Positions 1-8,486 of a DNA stretch of 64,000 nucleotides are shown here, one piece after another (position 1 is the first letter of the stretch; every line of letters begins with the position of its first letter). Below the pieces are notes generated by a model, which was given only the letters and a program-made list of their open reading frames with translations, searched no databases and was not told where the DNA came from. The position numbers and the translations under genes were made by a program. Origin of the DNA: Streptomyces sp. AA1529. Lineage in GTDB: Bacteria; Actinomycetota; Actinomycetes; Streptomycetales; Streptomycetaceae. The stretch lies in assembly GCF_000280905.1 (NCBI RefSeq), contig NZ_ALAP01000099.1, forward strand, positions 24,996 through 88,995, read 5' to 3'.

Positions 1-318
1 GACGTCCTGGTGAAGATCGCCGAGATGCAGGACTCGGACCGGGCCATGGCCGAGCGCGTCCACGCCGTCGTCACGGCCGCCGCACCGGTCCTCGCACCGA
101 AGCTCTGGTACGGGATGCCCGCCTACGCGGTGGACGGAAAGATCGTCTGCTTCTTCCAGAGCGCGGCCAAGTTCAAGGCGCGGTACGCCACTCTCGGGTT
201 CAGCGACCAGGCGCGGTTGGACGACGGGCCGATGTGGCCGGCGGGTTTCGCGCTGACGGAGGTGACGCCCGAGGTGGAGGCACGGATCGCCGCTCTCGTC
301 GAGCGGGCGGTGAGCTGA
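1..318 (+). CDS. DUF1801 (YdhG-like) protein, 5' end missing
   Basis: The reading frame is open from the first base (D-V-L-V-K-I-A...), so the true start lies outside the window. A GTG at 10 is possible but would remove the conserved start of the domain. The visible part matches the C-terminal two-thirds of the DUF1801/YdhG fold: the WYGMPAY stretch, the VCFFQSAAKFKARYATLGF core and the AxxxALVxxAVS end. Members are small cytoplasmic proteins, some related to frataxin-like iron chaperones, but the function of the actinobacterial forms is not established. It converges with the LuxR-type regulator that follows. Confidence 0.75.
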   Translation, partial: DVLVKIAEMQDSDRAMAERVHAVVTAAAPVLAPKLWYGMPAYAVDGKIVCFFQSAAKFKARYATLGFSDQARLDDGPMWPAGFALTEVTPEVEARIAALVERAVS

Positions 319-320
319 GA

Positions 321-358
321 GGCCCGCCCGGCGCACACCGGGCCGGACCCGGGCGGCC
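321..358. terminator. Hairpin between convergent genes
   Basis: GGCC (321-324) pairs with 355-358 and GCCCGG (326-331) with CCGGGC (349-354), leaving a single bulged base. It sits 3 bp after the DUF1801 stop and ahead of the end of the minus-strand regulator, so it could serve both. No U-tract is present, as is usual in Streptomyces. Confidence 0.45.
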
Positions 359-426
359 GGACGAACGGCGGGTCCGCCGACGCCGCGTCCGCGCCGCCCG
401 CCCCCCCCGGGCGCGTGTCCCGGCGG

Positions 427-3225
427 CTACCGCGAGGCCGCGGGTGCCGCGAGGCCGAGGGCGGCGAGCGCGGCCGATCCGGCCGCCGCGTGCTCGCCTC
501 CGGCGAGCAGCAGTGTGCGAGCCGACTGGTAGCGGCAGTCCGCCGCCTCGAACGCCGTGGCGATGGCCGGCAGCCGCTCCGGGGCCCCGTCCAGCAGCGC
601 CTCGGCCCGGTCCACCTGGGCGGAGGCGACCGGGTTGCCGGCGACGGTGCGCCGGGCGGCCTCGACCCGCCGGCGGGCCTGCGGATCTCCGGCCAGCACC
701 GCGGCCTCCGTGCGGAGCCCCACGTACCAGTGCAGCCAGATCCAGCAGACCCACTTCCACACCTGGTCCGGCTCCGGTGCCACCCGCTCCCAGGCCGCCT
801 CCGCGGCTCCCTGGTGGAGCAGGACCACCGCGTCGCAGACCGCGCCGTAGCCGCGCCGGTACTCCTGCGGAGTGCCGGCCTCCTCGACGACGGCGAGCCA
901 CTCCGCCCGGGCCTCCGTGTCGCCCCGCAGTCCGTGGACCATCGCCACCGAGGCCGCAGCCGGCCCCAGCGAGGAGGACCGCTGCCGGCCGCTGCGCTCC
1001 CACGCGTCGCGGAACCGGACGCTGCCGCCGAGCACTTCGGAGCCGCGGCCCGCGAACGCGTCCGCGACCAGCAGCCAGGACGTGGCGTGATGGCCCACCT
1101 CGGCCAGCAGCGGCTGGTCCGCGAGCTGCCCGGCCCGGCGGCGGGCCTCCGGCAGCTCGCCCGCCCCCAGCGCCGTACCCGCGGCCATCGCCAGGGCGTC
1201 CACCAACTCGTGCGTGGCGGCCGGGGTGCGCGGCAGCGGGTCCAGCACCTCGATGCGGCGCCGCACCGCGGCGGCGGTGGCGAAGGTGTCCCCGGCCCAG
1301 CTCCGGGCGCCCGAGAGCGCGTCCAGAGCAGCGGACTCGGCCACCGGATCACCCGCCAGCCGGGCCAGCTCGACCGTCCGTTCGGCATATGCGGCCGTCT
1401 TCCGCACGAGGTTGTCCGCGTCTCCCTGGACCGCGCCGTACGCGTCCACCACCACCGCCGTCTCGGCCAGCGCGAGTGCCGCATCGTTCGCCGGGTCGCC
1501 CTGGGGGCACAGTTCCCGCGCCTCGGCGAGCAGCGCCTTCGTCTCGCTCACCGCCGGAATACGCGCGAACGTGCTGGAGAAGCGGTACGCGACGGTGGCC
1601 GCGGTGGCCAGGTCCCGGCCGGCGGCTGCGGCGTCCCCGGCCCGGCGGGCGGCCGCCGCGGCTGCCCGGTGCAGGCGGAACATCTGGTCCCCGCTTCCGC
1701 GGCAGCCGGCCACCCCGGCCGCGCTCCGCAGCGCCGCGGCCCCGGCAGCGTCCCCGGCGAGCCCGGCCGCCTGCTCGAACCGCTGCTGCGCCTCGTCGAG
1801 CAGATTGCGGGCGAAGGCCAACTCGGCCACGTACAGGGCGAGCCGGTGCGCGTCGGCGCGCCGCTCCGGCCGCTCCGCCGCCCAGGCCAGGGCCGCCCGC
1901 AACTCCTCGGCCAGGGCGTCGAACCGGGCGCTGCGGCCCTCGTCCGCCGAGCGGGCGAGTTCGCCCGCCGCGGCCAGGCACCAGTCCAGATGGCGGGAGC
2001 GGATCGCGGTCGACTCACCGGATTCCGCGAGCCGTTCCGCCCCGTACTGGCGGATCGTCGCCAGGGCACGGTACCGGGTGCCGGTCCCGGACCGCGCCAC
2101 GGTCAGCAGGCTCTGCTCGGCGAGCCTGCCGAGCCCGTCGGCCACCCCGGCCGCATCCAGCGGTGCGGCCCCGGCCACCTCGGCCGCCGCCTGCGCGGTG
2201 AACGGCACGGCGAACACCGAGATCCGCCGCAGCAGCGCCCGGTCCTGCGGCTCCAGCAGCTCGTGGCTCCAGTCCAGCACGGCCCGCACCGACCGGTGCC
2301 TGCCGTCGGCGCGGGGGCCGCCGGACAGGATGCGCAGCTGGTCGGAGAGACCGGCCGTCAGACCGTCCAGCCCCAGCGTGGCCCACCGCGCCGCCGCCAG
2401 CTCGATCGCCAGCGCCATACCGTCGAGCCGTTCGCACAGGGCCGCCACCTGGTCGCCGGCCATCGGGTCGCACGCCCGGCCCACCGCCGCCGCCCGCTCC
2501 ACGAACAGGGCCGCGGCGTCCGAATCGCCCCCGCCGACCCGCGAGAGCGGCGGCACCGGGAAGACCCACTCGAAGGGCACCAGCAGCCGGGCCCGGCTGG
2601 TCGCGAGCACCCGCACCCGCGGGCAGGCCACCAGCAGCCGCTCCACGAACGGCGCCACCCCGTCCGGGATCTGCTCGCAGTTGTCCAGCACCAGCAGCGC
2701 CTCCCGGTCGGCGAGCGCCGCCACCACCGTGTCCTCGACGCCGGAGCCGGGCTGCTCTCCCACCCCCAGGGCCGCGGCGACCGCCGCGGCCACCCGGCCC
2801 GGGTCGGTGACCGGTACCAGGTCGCAGAACCACACGCCGTCGGCGAAGTCGCCTGCGATCTCCGCGGCGACCGCCAGCGCCAGCCGGGTCTTGCCCACCC
2901 CGCCCGGCCCGACCGCGGTCACCTGCCGATGCGCCTCGACCGCGCCGGCCAGCTCCGCGCACTCCCGCGCGCGGCCGACGAACGCGGTCAGCGGCGCCGG
3001 CAGGGCGGGTGCCGGGCGGGACCGCCCGGCACCCGCCGACTCGCCCGCCCGCCGGGACAGGGCACGCCGGTCCGGCGCCTCCAGCTTCCGCAGCAGCGCC
3101 GAGACGTGCGATTCCACCGTGCGCACCGAGATGAACAGCCGCGCGGCGATCTCCGCGTTGCTGAGGTGCTGCCCGAGCAGACCGAGTACTTCGGCCTCGC
3201 GGGCCGAGATCACTGGAGTGGACAC
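427..3225 (-). CDS. LuxR-type ATPase regulator (N-terminal HTH, AfsR-like)
   Basis: A 932-residue cytoplasmic regulator. Residues 4-60 form a LuxR/GerE helix-turn-helix (ISAREAEVLGLLGQHLSNAEIA...RTVESHVSALLRKL), unusually at the N-terminus. An NB-ARC/AfsR-type ATPase follows, with Walker A GPGGVGKT at 106-113 and Walker B ALLVLDNCE near 177-184. About 500 alanine-rich residues of TPR-like helical repeats complete it. I chose the GTG at 3225 because the HTH begins five residues later; the frame extends upstream only into non-conserved sequence. The protein reads divergently from the VOC gene, with a 129-bp gap that probably holds both promoters. Family members are ligand- or partner-gated activators; the target is not evident. 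Confidence 0.85.
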   Translation of the reverse strand: MSTPVISAREAEVLGLLGQHLSNAEIAARLFISVRTVESHVSALLRKLEAPDRRALSRRAGESAGAGRSRPAPALPAPLTAFVGRARECAELAGAVEAHRQVTAVGPGGVGKTRLALAVAAEIAGDFADGVWFCDLVPVTDPGRVAAAVAAALGVGEQPGSGVEDTVVAALADREALLVLDNCEQIPDGVAPFVERLLVACPRVRVLATSRARLLVPFEWVFPVPPLSRVGGGDSDAAALFVERAAAVGRACDPMAGDQVAALCERLDGMALAIELAAARWATLGLDGLTAGLSDQLRILSGGPRADGRHRSVRAVLDWSHELLEPQDRALLRRISVFAVPFTAQAAAEVAGAAPLDAAGVADGLGRLAEQSLLTVARSGTGTRYRALATIRQYGAERLAESGESTAIRSRHLDWCLAAAGELARSADEGRSARFDALAEELRAALAWAAERPERRADAHRLALYVAELAFARNLLDEAQQRFEQAAGLAGDAAGAAALRSAAGVAGCRGSGDQMFRLHRAAAAAARRAGDAAAAGRDLATAATVAYRFSSTFARIPAVSETKALLAEARELCPQGDPANDAALALAETAVVVDAYGAVQGDADNLVRKTAAYAERTVELARLAGDPVAESAALDALSGARSWAGDTFATAAAVRRRIEVLDPLPRTPAATHELVDALAMAAGTALGAGELPEARRRAGQLADQPLLAEVGHHATSWLLVADAFAGRGSEVLGGSVRFRDAWERSGRQRSSSLGPAAASVAMVHGLRGDTEARAEWLAVVEEAGTPQEYRRGYGAVCDAVVLLHQGAAEAAWERVAPEPDQVWKWVCWIWLHWYVGLRTEAAVLAGDPQARRRVEAARRTVAGNPVASAQVDRAEALLDGAPERLPAIATAFEAADCRYQSARTLLLAGGEHAAAGSAALAALGLAAPAASR

Positions 3226-3354
3226 CGACTCATTATCCGTGGCGGCTTCCGTGGCCGGCACGGAGGTGGCCGCGACCACCTCCGGGAGAGGCTGCCGACA
3301 CGGCGATCGGCCCGGGGCCACCGGAGCGATCCACCCGCGACCACAGGAGCGACC

Positions 3355-3711
3355 ATGAGCGGCTCTGCCACCCTCGGCGTCAAGACCGTGCTGCACCCCG
3401 TGTCCGACCTGGCGGCGGCCAAGGCCGTGTACACCGCGCTGCTCGGTGTCCCGCCACAGAACGACAGCCCCCACTACGTCGGCTTCGATGCCGGGGGCCA
3501 GCACCTCGGCCTGATCCCGGACGGTGGCCCGCAGGGCCTGACCGCACCGCTGGCCTACTGGCACGTGACCGACATCGAGGCCGGGCTCGCCGAGGTGACC
3601 GCGGCGGGCGCCGTGGTGAAGGAGCCCGTGCACGATGTGGGCGCCGGCCGCCTGGTGGCCACTCTCGTCGACCCGGACGGCAACCTCCTCGGCCTGCTGC
3701 AGGACCGATGA
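3355..3711 (+). CDS. VOC family (glyoxalase/bleomycin-resistance fold) protein
   Basis: 118 residues forming one vicinal-oxygen-chelate domain: the beta-alpha-beta start (TVLHPVSDLAAAKAVYTALLG) and the characteristic end VDPDGNLLGLLQ. The family covers metal-dependent lyases, dioxygenases and antibiotic-binding proteins, and the substrate cannot be read from the sequence. An AGGAG at 3345-3349 precedes the ATG. The stop overlaps the next gene's start (ATGA at 3708-3711), so the two are probably translated together. Confidence 0.85.
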   Translation: MSGSATLGVKTVLHPVSDLAAAKAVYTALLGVPPQNDSPHYVGFDAGGQHLGLIPDGGPQGLTAPLAYWHVTDIEAGLAEVTAAGAVVKEPVHDVGAGRLVATLVDPDGNLLGLLQDR

Positions 3712-4160
3712 GCGCCGCGCCCCGTACCCGCGCCCGGCGCCGCCGGGACACCGAGCACCGGCTGGGCGGCGATGTCGACGTCTGGGTCGCCAGCGCTTCG
3801 CCGGACGGTATCCCGTATCTGGTACCGCTGTCCTTCGACTGGGACGGCGAGGCCCTGTTGGTGTCGACTCCGGCCGGCAGCCCGACCGGGCGGAATCTGG
3901 CCGCCACCCGGACCGCGCGGCTCGGTCTGGGCCCCACCCGCGATGTGACCATGATCGAGGGGGTGGTGGAGGTGCTGGACCTCGACGCCCTGCCGCGGGA
4001 GCGGGCCGACCGGTTCGCGGCCCGCACCGGATTCGACCCGCGCGCCGCGGCCGCCTGCCACCGCTGGTTCCGCATCATCCCCCGCCGGGTGCAGGCGTGG
4101 CGCGAGGCGAACGAACTGCGCGGCCGTGAGCTGCTGCGCGACGGCGCCTGGCTGGAGTGA
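3708..4160 (+). CDS. Pyridoxamine 5'-phosphate oxidase-fold (F420/FMN) protein
   Basis: 150 residues with the split-barrel flavin-binding fold: DVWVASASPDGIPYLVPLSFDWDGEALLVST at the N-terminus and a TARLGLGPTRDVTMIEGVVEVL strand pair. The C-terminal FRIIPRRVQAWRE resembles actinobacterial PPOX-class F420-dependent enzymes. Such proteins reduce small organic substrates or bind flavin/F420 in the cytoplasm; the cofactor is inferred from the family. It is coupled to the VOC gene through ATGA. Confidence 0.75.
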   Translation: MSAAPRTRARRRRDTEHRLGGDVDVWVASASPDGIPYLVPLSFDWDGEALLVSTPAGSPTGRNLAATRTARLGLGPTRDVTMIEGVVEVLDLDALPRERADRFAARTGFDPRAAAACHRWFRIIPRRVQAWREANELRGRELLRDGAWLE

Positions 4161-4366
4161 CGGAGCGGCCTCGTGCGCCGGCCCGGCCGCCGACTCCGGT
4201 CGGCCGCCGGGGACACGGCCTCCGCCGATTCCCGCCGCCGGCCGACGTCCGGCCGGGTGCGGCACGTCCGGTCGTGCCGGACCGGATGTCGTGCGCCGCA
4301 ACCGGGCCGCCTGCCGCCGCGGCCGCTGAGAGCGTGCGCGCGGCGGCCCGGGGTAAGTGGTGGCGC

Positions 4367-4885
4367 ATGACTCAAAGCGTTCATGTCAAGGGTTCCGTGT
4401 CGTCCGGAAAGCCCCGCGGAGGGATGCTCCGCGCTCTCGGCAGGGCGTTTGCCGTACTGCTGGCCTTCGCCGCGATGGTGCTGTTCGCCGCGCTGCTCTC
4501 CCGCGCGACGCTGCAACCCTCGCAGGCGGCGGAGAGCCTGACGCACACCAACCTGCGGCCCGGTGCCTCGATCCGCGACTACCTGGAGCAGCCGGAGGTC
4601 TTCGCCGTCGTCCAGCAGCTGGGCGGGAACATCCTGCTGGGAGCACCCTTCGGTGTCCTGCTGCCGGTCATGGCACCGCAGTTGCGCGGCTTCCTGAAGG
4701 TGACACTCTGCACGGCCGTGGTGATGCTGCTGGTGGAGACCGTGCAGGGGGTGTGGGTGACCGGCCGGGCGTTCGACGTGGACGACGTGCTCCTCAACGC
4801 GACCGGTGCGCTGCTCGGATACCTCCTGGTGGGCCGCCGCCTCAGCCGTGCCGTCCACGTGCAGCGGCACTCCGCTGCGGCGTGA
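4367..4885 (+). CDS. VanZ-family membrane protein
   Basis: 172 residues with hydrophobic segments near 20-45, 78-95, 103-120 and 138-155. It carries the VanZ signature: NILLGAPFGVLLP, then ETVQGVWVTGRAFDVDDVLLNATGALLGYLL. VanZ itself gives low-level teicoplanin resistance by an unknown mechanism; most homologues are uncharacterised. The ATG at 4367 was chosen because upstream in-frame sequence is Pro/Arg/Ala-rich with no conserved character. The 206 bp before it show nothing recognisable. No vanHAX-like genes are nearby, so a glycopeptide role is not implied. Confidence 0.8.
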   Translation: MTQSVHVKGSVSSGKPRGGMLRALGRAFAVLLAFAAMVLFAALLSRATLQPSQAAESLTHTNLRPGASIRDYLEQPEVFAVVQQLGGNILLGAPFGVLLPVMAPQLRGFLKVTLCTAVVMLLVETVQGVWVTGRAFDVDDVLLNATGALLGYLLVGRRLSRAVHVQRHSAAA

Positions 4886-4924
4886 AGCCCGGCGGAGCAT
4901 GCGCCTCCCGGGCGGGACAGGAGC

Positions 4925-4955
4925 GGCGGGGAGGCGGGGCTGCCCGCCTCCCGCC
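4925..4955. terminator. Hairpin between VanZ gene and aminotransferase gene
   Basis: GGGAGGCGGG (4929-4938) pairs perfectly with CCCGCCTCCC (4943-4952) around a 4-nt loop, and GGC/GCC extends the stem past a bulged G. It lies between convergent genes, 40 bp after the VanZ stop and 13 bp after the aminotransferase stop. Confidence 0.6.
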
Positions 4956-4967
4956 CCCGACCCGGGT

Positions 4968-6053
4968 TCAGAGCACCCGGCGCAGCCAGCCGTGGGTGTC
5001 CTCGGCGCGGCCGTACTGGATGTCCAGCACCCGCGCGCGCAGGGCCGCCGTCTGCTTGCCCGGCTCACCGTCGCCGATGGCGAAGGCGTAGCCGTCGCCC
5101 TTGAAGCCGACGATCGGGGTGACCACCGCCGCCGTCCCCGCCGCGAACACCTCCGTGACGGTGCCGTCGGCGGCTCCGGACCGCAGCTCATCCAGGGTGA
5201 TCTGGCGCTCCTCGCAGGTCAGTCCGGACTCGGCGGCCAGGGTGAGGATGGTGTCCCGGGTGACCCCCTCCAGGATGGTGCCCAGCGCCGGGGTGATCAG
5301 CCTGCCGTCCGCGGTGACCAGGCACAGGTTCATCGTGCCCGACTCCTCCAGGTACCCCTCGCCCGCGCTGTCCAGATACAGCACCTGGTCGCAGCCGTGC
5401 TCCTCGGCCTCCAGCTGTGCGGCCAGGCTGCCCGCGTAGTTGCCGCCGCACTTGGCGGTGCCGGTACCGCCCTTGCCCGCCCGGGTGTAGGTGCCGCTGA
5501 CCCACAGGGTCACCCCGGAGAGGCCGCCTTCGAAGTACGAGCCCGCCGGACTCGCGATCACCGAGAAGACGATCTCCTTGGCGGGCCGCACCCCCAGGAA
5601 CGCCTCGGAGGCGAACATGAACGGCCGCAGGTAGAGGCTCTCCTCGTTGCTCGGCGTCGGCACCCAGGGCTCGTCGGCCCGGATCAGCTCCTCCACCCCC
5701 GCCAGGAAGTCCTCCTCGGGCAGCTCCGGCAGGGCCATCCGCCGCGCGGAGCGGGCGAAGCGCCGCGCGTTGGCCTCGGGGCGGAAGAGCCACACGCTGC
5801 CGTCCGCGTGCCGGTAGGCCTTGAGTCCCTCGAAGATCTCCTGCGCGTAGTGCAGCACGGCGGCGCTGGGGTGCAGCGAGAACGGCTCCAGCGGGCCGAC
5901 CCGGTGGCCGTGCCAGCCGCGCCCGGCCGACCAGGTGGCCGTGGACATGTGGTCGGTGAAGAACCGGCCGAAGCCCGGCGCCGCGAGGATCTCCTGCCGC
6001 TCCGCCGGGGAAACGGGACTCGTCGTCCTGGTGAGGGGGAAGTCAGAGGCCAC
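4968..6053 (-). CDS. ilvE: Branched-chain amino acid aminotransferase
   Basis: 361 residues, a fold-type IV PLP aminotransferase interconverting Leu/Ile/Val and their 2-oxo acids. It shows the class II BCAT pattern: HYAQEIFEGLKAYRHADGS, LYLRPFMFASEAFLGV, the PLP-lysine segment TGTAKCGGNYAGSLAAQ and the phosphate-binding end TEVFAAGTAAVVTPI. The GTG at 6053 has an AAGGAG 8 bp upstream. It is the last gene of the minus-strand biosynthetic run, 118 bp after the enoyl reductase; an AT-rich patch at 6146-6163 could be its own promoter. It is not beside leu/ilv genes, so it may be a cluster-dedicated copy feeding branched starters or aminating a product-derived 2-oxo acid. Confidence 0.9.
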   Translation of the reverse strand: MASDFPLTRTTSPVSPAERQEILAAPGFGRFFTDHMSTATWSAGRGWHGHRVGPLEPFSLHPSAAVLHYAQEIFEGLKAYRHADGSVWLFRPEANARRFARSARRMALPELPEEDFLAGVEELIRADEPWVPTPSNEESLYLRPFMFASEAFLGVRPAKEIVFSVIASPAGSYFEGGLSGVTLWVSGTYTRAGKGGTGTAKCGGNYAGSLAAQLEAEEHGCDQVLYLDSAGEGYLEESGTMNLCLVTADGRLITPALGTILEGVTRDTILTLAAESGLTCEERQITLDELRSGAADGTVTEVFAAGTAAVVTPIVGFKGDGYAFAIGDGEPGKQTAALRARVLDIQYGRAEDTHGWLRRVL

Positions 6054-6171
6054 GGCCAACTCCTTACGCCGATGCGGCTGTCGCGGTGCGGGCACCGCCG
6101 CCGATGTTCGTGTCTGCCGACGCCGCACACCGACGTCACCCGGTCGATGTTAATGACCGTTAAGCGGTACG

Positions 6172-6975
6172 TCACCGAGGGGGTTCGCCGATTCCGCCCG
6201 CGACGGCGTGCAGCCCGCCGTCGGCGTGCACGATCTGGCCGGTGGTGTGTGCGGCGAGGTCGGAGAGCAGGAAGAGCACCGCGCCCACGACCTGCCCCGG
6301 ATCGGTGCGGTCCCAGCCCAGTGGCGCCCAGCGCTCGTAGTGCTCGGCGAGCGCCTCGAACGAGCCGATGCCCTGCGCGGAGAGCGTCTCCAGCGGCCCC
6401 GCGGCCACGAGGTTGACCCGCACCCCGCGCGGACCCAGATGCGCGGCCAGATAGCGGGCCACCGCCTCCAGGGTCGACTTGAAGACGCCCATCCAGTCGT
6501 AGCCGGGCAGGGCCCGGGAACTGTCCACGGTCACCCCCACGACGCTGCCCCCGTGCTGCGAGGCGGTCAGCAGCGGGGCGAGGGCGGCCGCCAGACGCTG
6601 CAGCGAGTAGGCCGAGACCTGGAAGCCCCGCAGCGCGCCGGCCGCCGGGGTCTCCAGGAAGGCACCGCTCACCGCGTCGGCGGGCGCGTACGCCACGCTG
6701 TGCAGCACCCCGTCCAGGGCGCCCCAACGCGCCTGGAGCTCCTCGGCCAGGCGGGCGAAATCCCCCTCGTCGGTGACGTCGAGCTCCAGCACGTCCGGCT
6801 CGCGGGGCAGCCGGGCCGCGGCCTTGCGGGCGATCCGCGCCGTGCGGCCGAAGGAGCTGAGCACCACCTCGGCACCGGCGCGCTGCAGTGCGGCCGCCAC
6901 ATGCCAGGCGATGGACTCCTGGTTGGTCACCCCGGTCACCAGATACCGCCGGCCGGTGAGGTCGTACGTGCTCAC
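6172..6975 (-). CDS. fabI: Enoyl-ACP reductase, FabI/InhA type
   Basis: 267 residues, a short-chain dehydrogenase of the divergent enoyl-reductase class that reduces trans-2-enoyl-ACP with NAD(P)H. The nucleotide loop is LVTGVTNQESIAWHVA (13-28). The catalytic Tyr159 and Lys166 have the FabI spacing (YDWMGVFK), and NLVAAGPLETLSA and TGQIVHADGG follow. The segment around Tyr159 (VDSSRALPGYDWM) resembles mycobacterial InhA more than E. coli FabI, whose extra Tyr is not present here. The GTG start overlaps the preceding stop as GTGA (6972-6975), so translation is coupled to the ketosynthase. Its placement with an ACP and a KS suggests a dedicated acyl-chain pathway rather than bulk fatty-acid synthesis. 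Confidence 0.88.
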   Translation of the reverse strand: MSTYDLTGRRYLVTGVTNQESIAWHVAAALQRAGAEVVLSSFGRTARIARKAAARLPREPDVLELDVTDEGDFARLAEELQARWGALDGVLHSVAYAPADAVSGAFLETPAAGALRGFQVSAYSLQRLAAALAPLLTASQHGGSVVGVTVDSSRALPGYDWMGVFKSTLEAVARYLAAHLGPRGVRVNLVAAGPLETLSAQGIGSFEALAEHYERWAPLGWDRTDPGQVVGAVLFLLSDLAAHTTGQIVHADGGLHAVAGGIGEPPR

Positions 6976-8144
6976 GGCGCCCCCAGTACCAGCACACTGT
7001 TGTGGCCGCCGAAGCCCAGCGAGTTGGACAGCCCCAGTCGGCCGCGCGGCCCGGCGCTCAGCGTGCGGGCGGCCTGGATGTGCGACAGCCGCCCCAGCTC
7101 CGGGTCGGGCGCGGCCAGGCCGAGAGTGGGCGGGGCGAGCCGGTCGCGCAGCGCGGCCAGGGTGACGATGGCCTCCACCGCGCCGCCCGCACCGAAGAGG
7201 TGGCCGGTCGCGGCCTTGGTGGAGGAGAGCGGTACCGACGGCAGGGCCGCTCCCAGGGCCAGCTCCAGGGAGCGGATCTCGGACGCGTCGTTCAGCGGGG
7301 TGCCGGTGCCGTGCGCGTTGAGGTAGCACAGGTCCTCGGGGGCGGCACCGGCGTCGGCCAGCGCCTGCGAGACGGCGTGCGCGGCCGGCGCGCCGTCCGG
7401 TGGCGGGGCCGTGACGTGGTGGGCGTCGGAGCCGGCCCCGTAGCCCCGGACATGGCCCAGGACGCGGGCGCCCCGGGCACGGGCCCCGGCCGCGTCCTCC
7501 AGGACGAGGACTCCCGCGCCCTCGCCCATCACGAAGCCGTCCCGGTCCGCACTGAACGGGGCGCAGCGCCCGGTGGGGGAGAGGGCGCCGGCCTGGGCGA
7601 AGGACTCCCGCACCAGCGGCACGCAGGCGGCCTCGGCGCCGCCGGCGAGCACCGCCCGGGCCTCGCCCCGGCGGATCGCCCCGGCGGCGAGACCGATGGC
7701 CTGGGCGCCGGCTGCGCAGGCCCCGGAGGGAGCGGTGGACTCGCCGCGGATGCCGTAGCGGCGGCTGAGGCTCGCTGCGGCGCTGTTGGGCATCATCAGC
7801 GGCACCGTCAGCGGGCTCGCCGTCCGCGCCGCCAGGACCTCGGGGCCACCGCCCAGGCCGCTGCCGATCACGCAGCGGACGTCCTCGGCCGGGTAGGGGA
7901 GTCCGTCGTCCCAGCCCGCCTGCCGCACCGCCTCGTCGGCGGCGACGAGGGCGAACTGTGCGAACCGGGCGTTCCGCTTGCGGTCGCGTGCCGTCAGGTG
8001 GTCGCGCGCGTCGAAATCCGTGCACCGCGCCTCACCGCCGTCGATCCCGGTTCCGCCCGCGACCAGCCGCGAGACGAGCCGGGCGGCACCGACGCCGAGC
8101 GGGGTGACCGCACCGACGCCGGTGACGGCGACCGCGACCGTCAA
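6972..8144 (-). CDS. Beta-ketoacyl-ACP synthase, FabF-like
   Basis: 390 residues of a condensing enzyme with the Cys-His-His triad: Cys143 in APSGACAAGAQAIG, then His in NAHGTGTPLND and in KAATGHLFGAGG. The Cys motif is APSGAC rather than the usual TAC. No chain-length-factor partner is present, so a type II aromatic PKS is unlikely. It starts with a rare TTG that overlaps the ACP stop as TTGA (8141-8144), and its own stop overlaps the enoyl reductase start. It probably extends a chain held on the adjacent ACP. Confidence 0.9.
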   Translation of the reverse strand: MTVAVAVTGVGAVTPLGVGAARLVSRLVAGGTGIDGGEARCTDFDARDHLTARDRKRNARFAQFALVAADEAVRQAGWDDGLPYPAEDVRCVIGSGLGGGPEVLAARTASPLTVPLMMPNSAAASLSRRYGIRGESTAPSGACAAGAQAIGLAAGAIRRGEARAVLAGGAEAACVPLVRESFAQAGALSPTGRCAPFSADRDGFVMGEGAGVLVLEDAAGARARGARVLGHVRGYGAGSDAHHVTAPPPDGAPAAHAVSQALADAGAAPEDLCYLNAHGTGTPLNDASEIRSLELALGAALPSVPLSSTKAATGHLFGAGGAVEAIVTLAALRDRLAPPTLGLAAPDPELGRLSHIQAARTLSAGPRGRLGLSNSLGFGGHNSVLVLGAP

Positions 8145-8389
8145 CGCGCGGCCGCTTCCACGACCCGCCGGGCGAGCTGGTCCACGGTGACCTCCGCCAG
8201 TTCGGGCCGCGGGATGGTGACGCCGTACTCCCGCTTGAGGGTCGACATCAGCTCCGCTGCGTCGAGCGAGTCGATGTCGAGATCGTCGAACCTGGCGTCG
8301 GGCGTGAGGGTCTCCTCCTCGACTCCGGAGTCGACCAACTCCGTGCGGATCAGGTCCCGTACGGTCTCGACGGTGACGGGTTCGGCCAT
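8141..8389 (-). CDS. acpP: Acyl carrier protein
   Basis: 82 residues, acidic and helical, with the phosphopantetheine attachment motif DIDSLD and Ser41 as the modified residue. It carries acyl intermediates as thioesters in the cytoplasm. The length and motif are of the fatty-acid type. It lies between the radical SAM gene (97 bp upstream) and the ketosynthase it is coupled to. The di-iron protein, radical SAM enzyme or aminotransferase may act on substrates bound to this ACP; that is inference. Confidence 0.92.
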   Translation of the reverse strand: MAEPVTVETVRDLIRTELVDSGVEEETLTPDARFDDLDIDSLDAAELMSTLKREYGVTIPRPELAEVTVDQLARRVVEAAAR

Positions 8390-8486
8390 GGCTGCTCCTT
8401 GGTGTGGTGCGGTGCTGTGTCGGGCGAGCGGAAGGAGGGGGCGGGAGAGGGCAGGGCGGCGGTGCCGCGGGTCGGTCGGGCGGGCC

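Noticed and set aside
415..3711. A long plus-strand frame across the LuxR-type regulator, running into the VOC gene
   Set aside because: Only its last 118 codons are a real protein (the VOC gene); the rest is antisense to the regulator.
4157..4366. An N-terminal extension of the VanZ protein, coupled to the upstream oxidoreductase stop
   Set aside because: The extra 70 residues are Pro/Arg/Ala-rich and unlike any VanZ N-terminus; the ATG at 4367 gives a normal-length protein.
6972..8389. ACP plus ketosynthase as the core of a type II aromatic PKS
   Set aside because: There is no chain-length factor, cyclase or aromatase, and the neighbour is an enoyl reductase, which fits a reduced chain.
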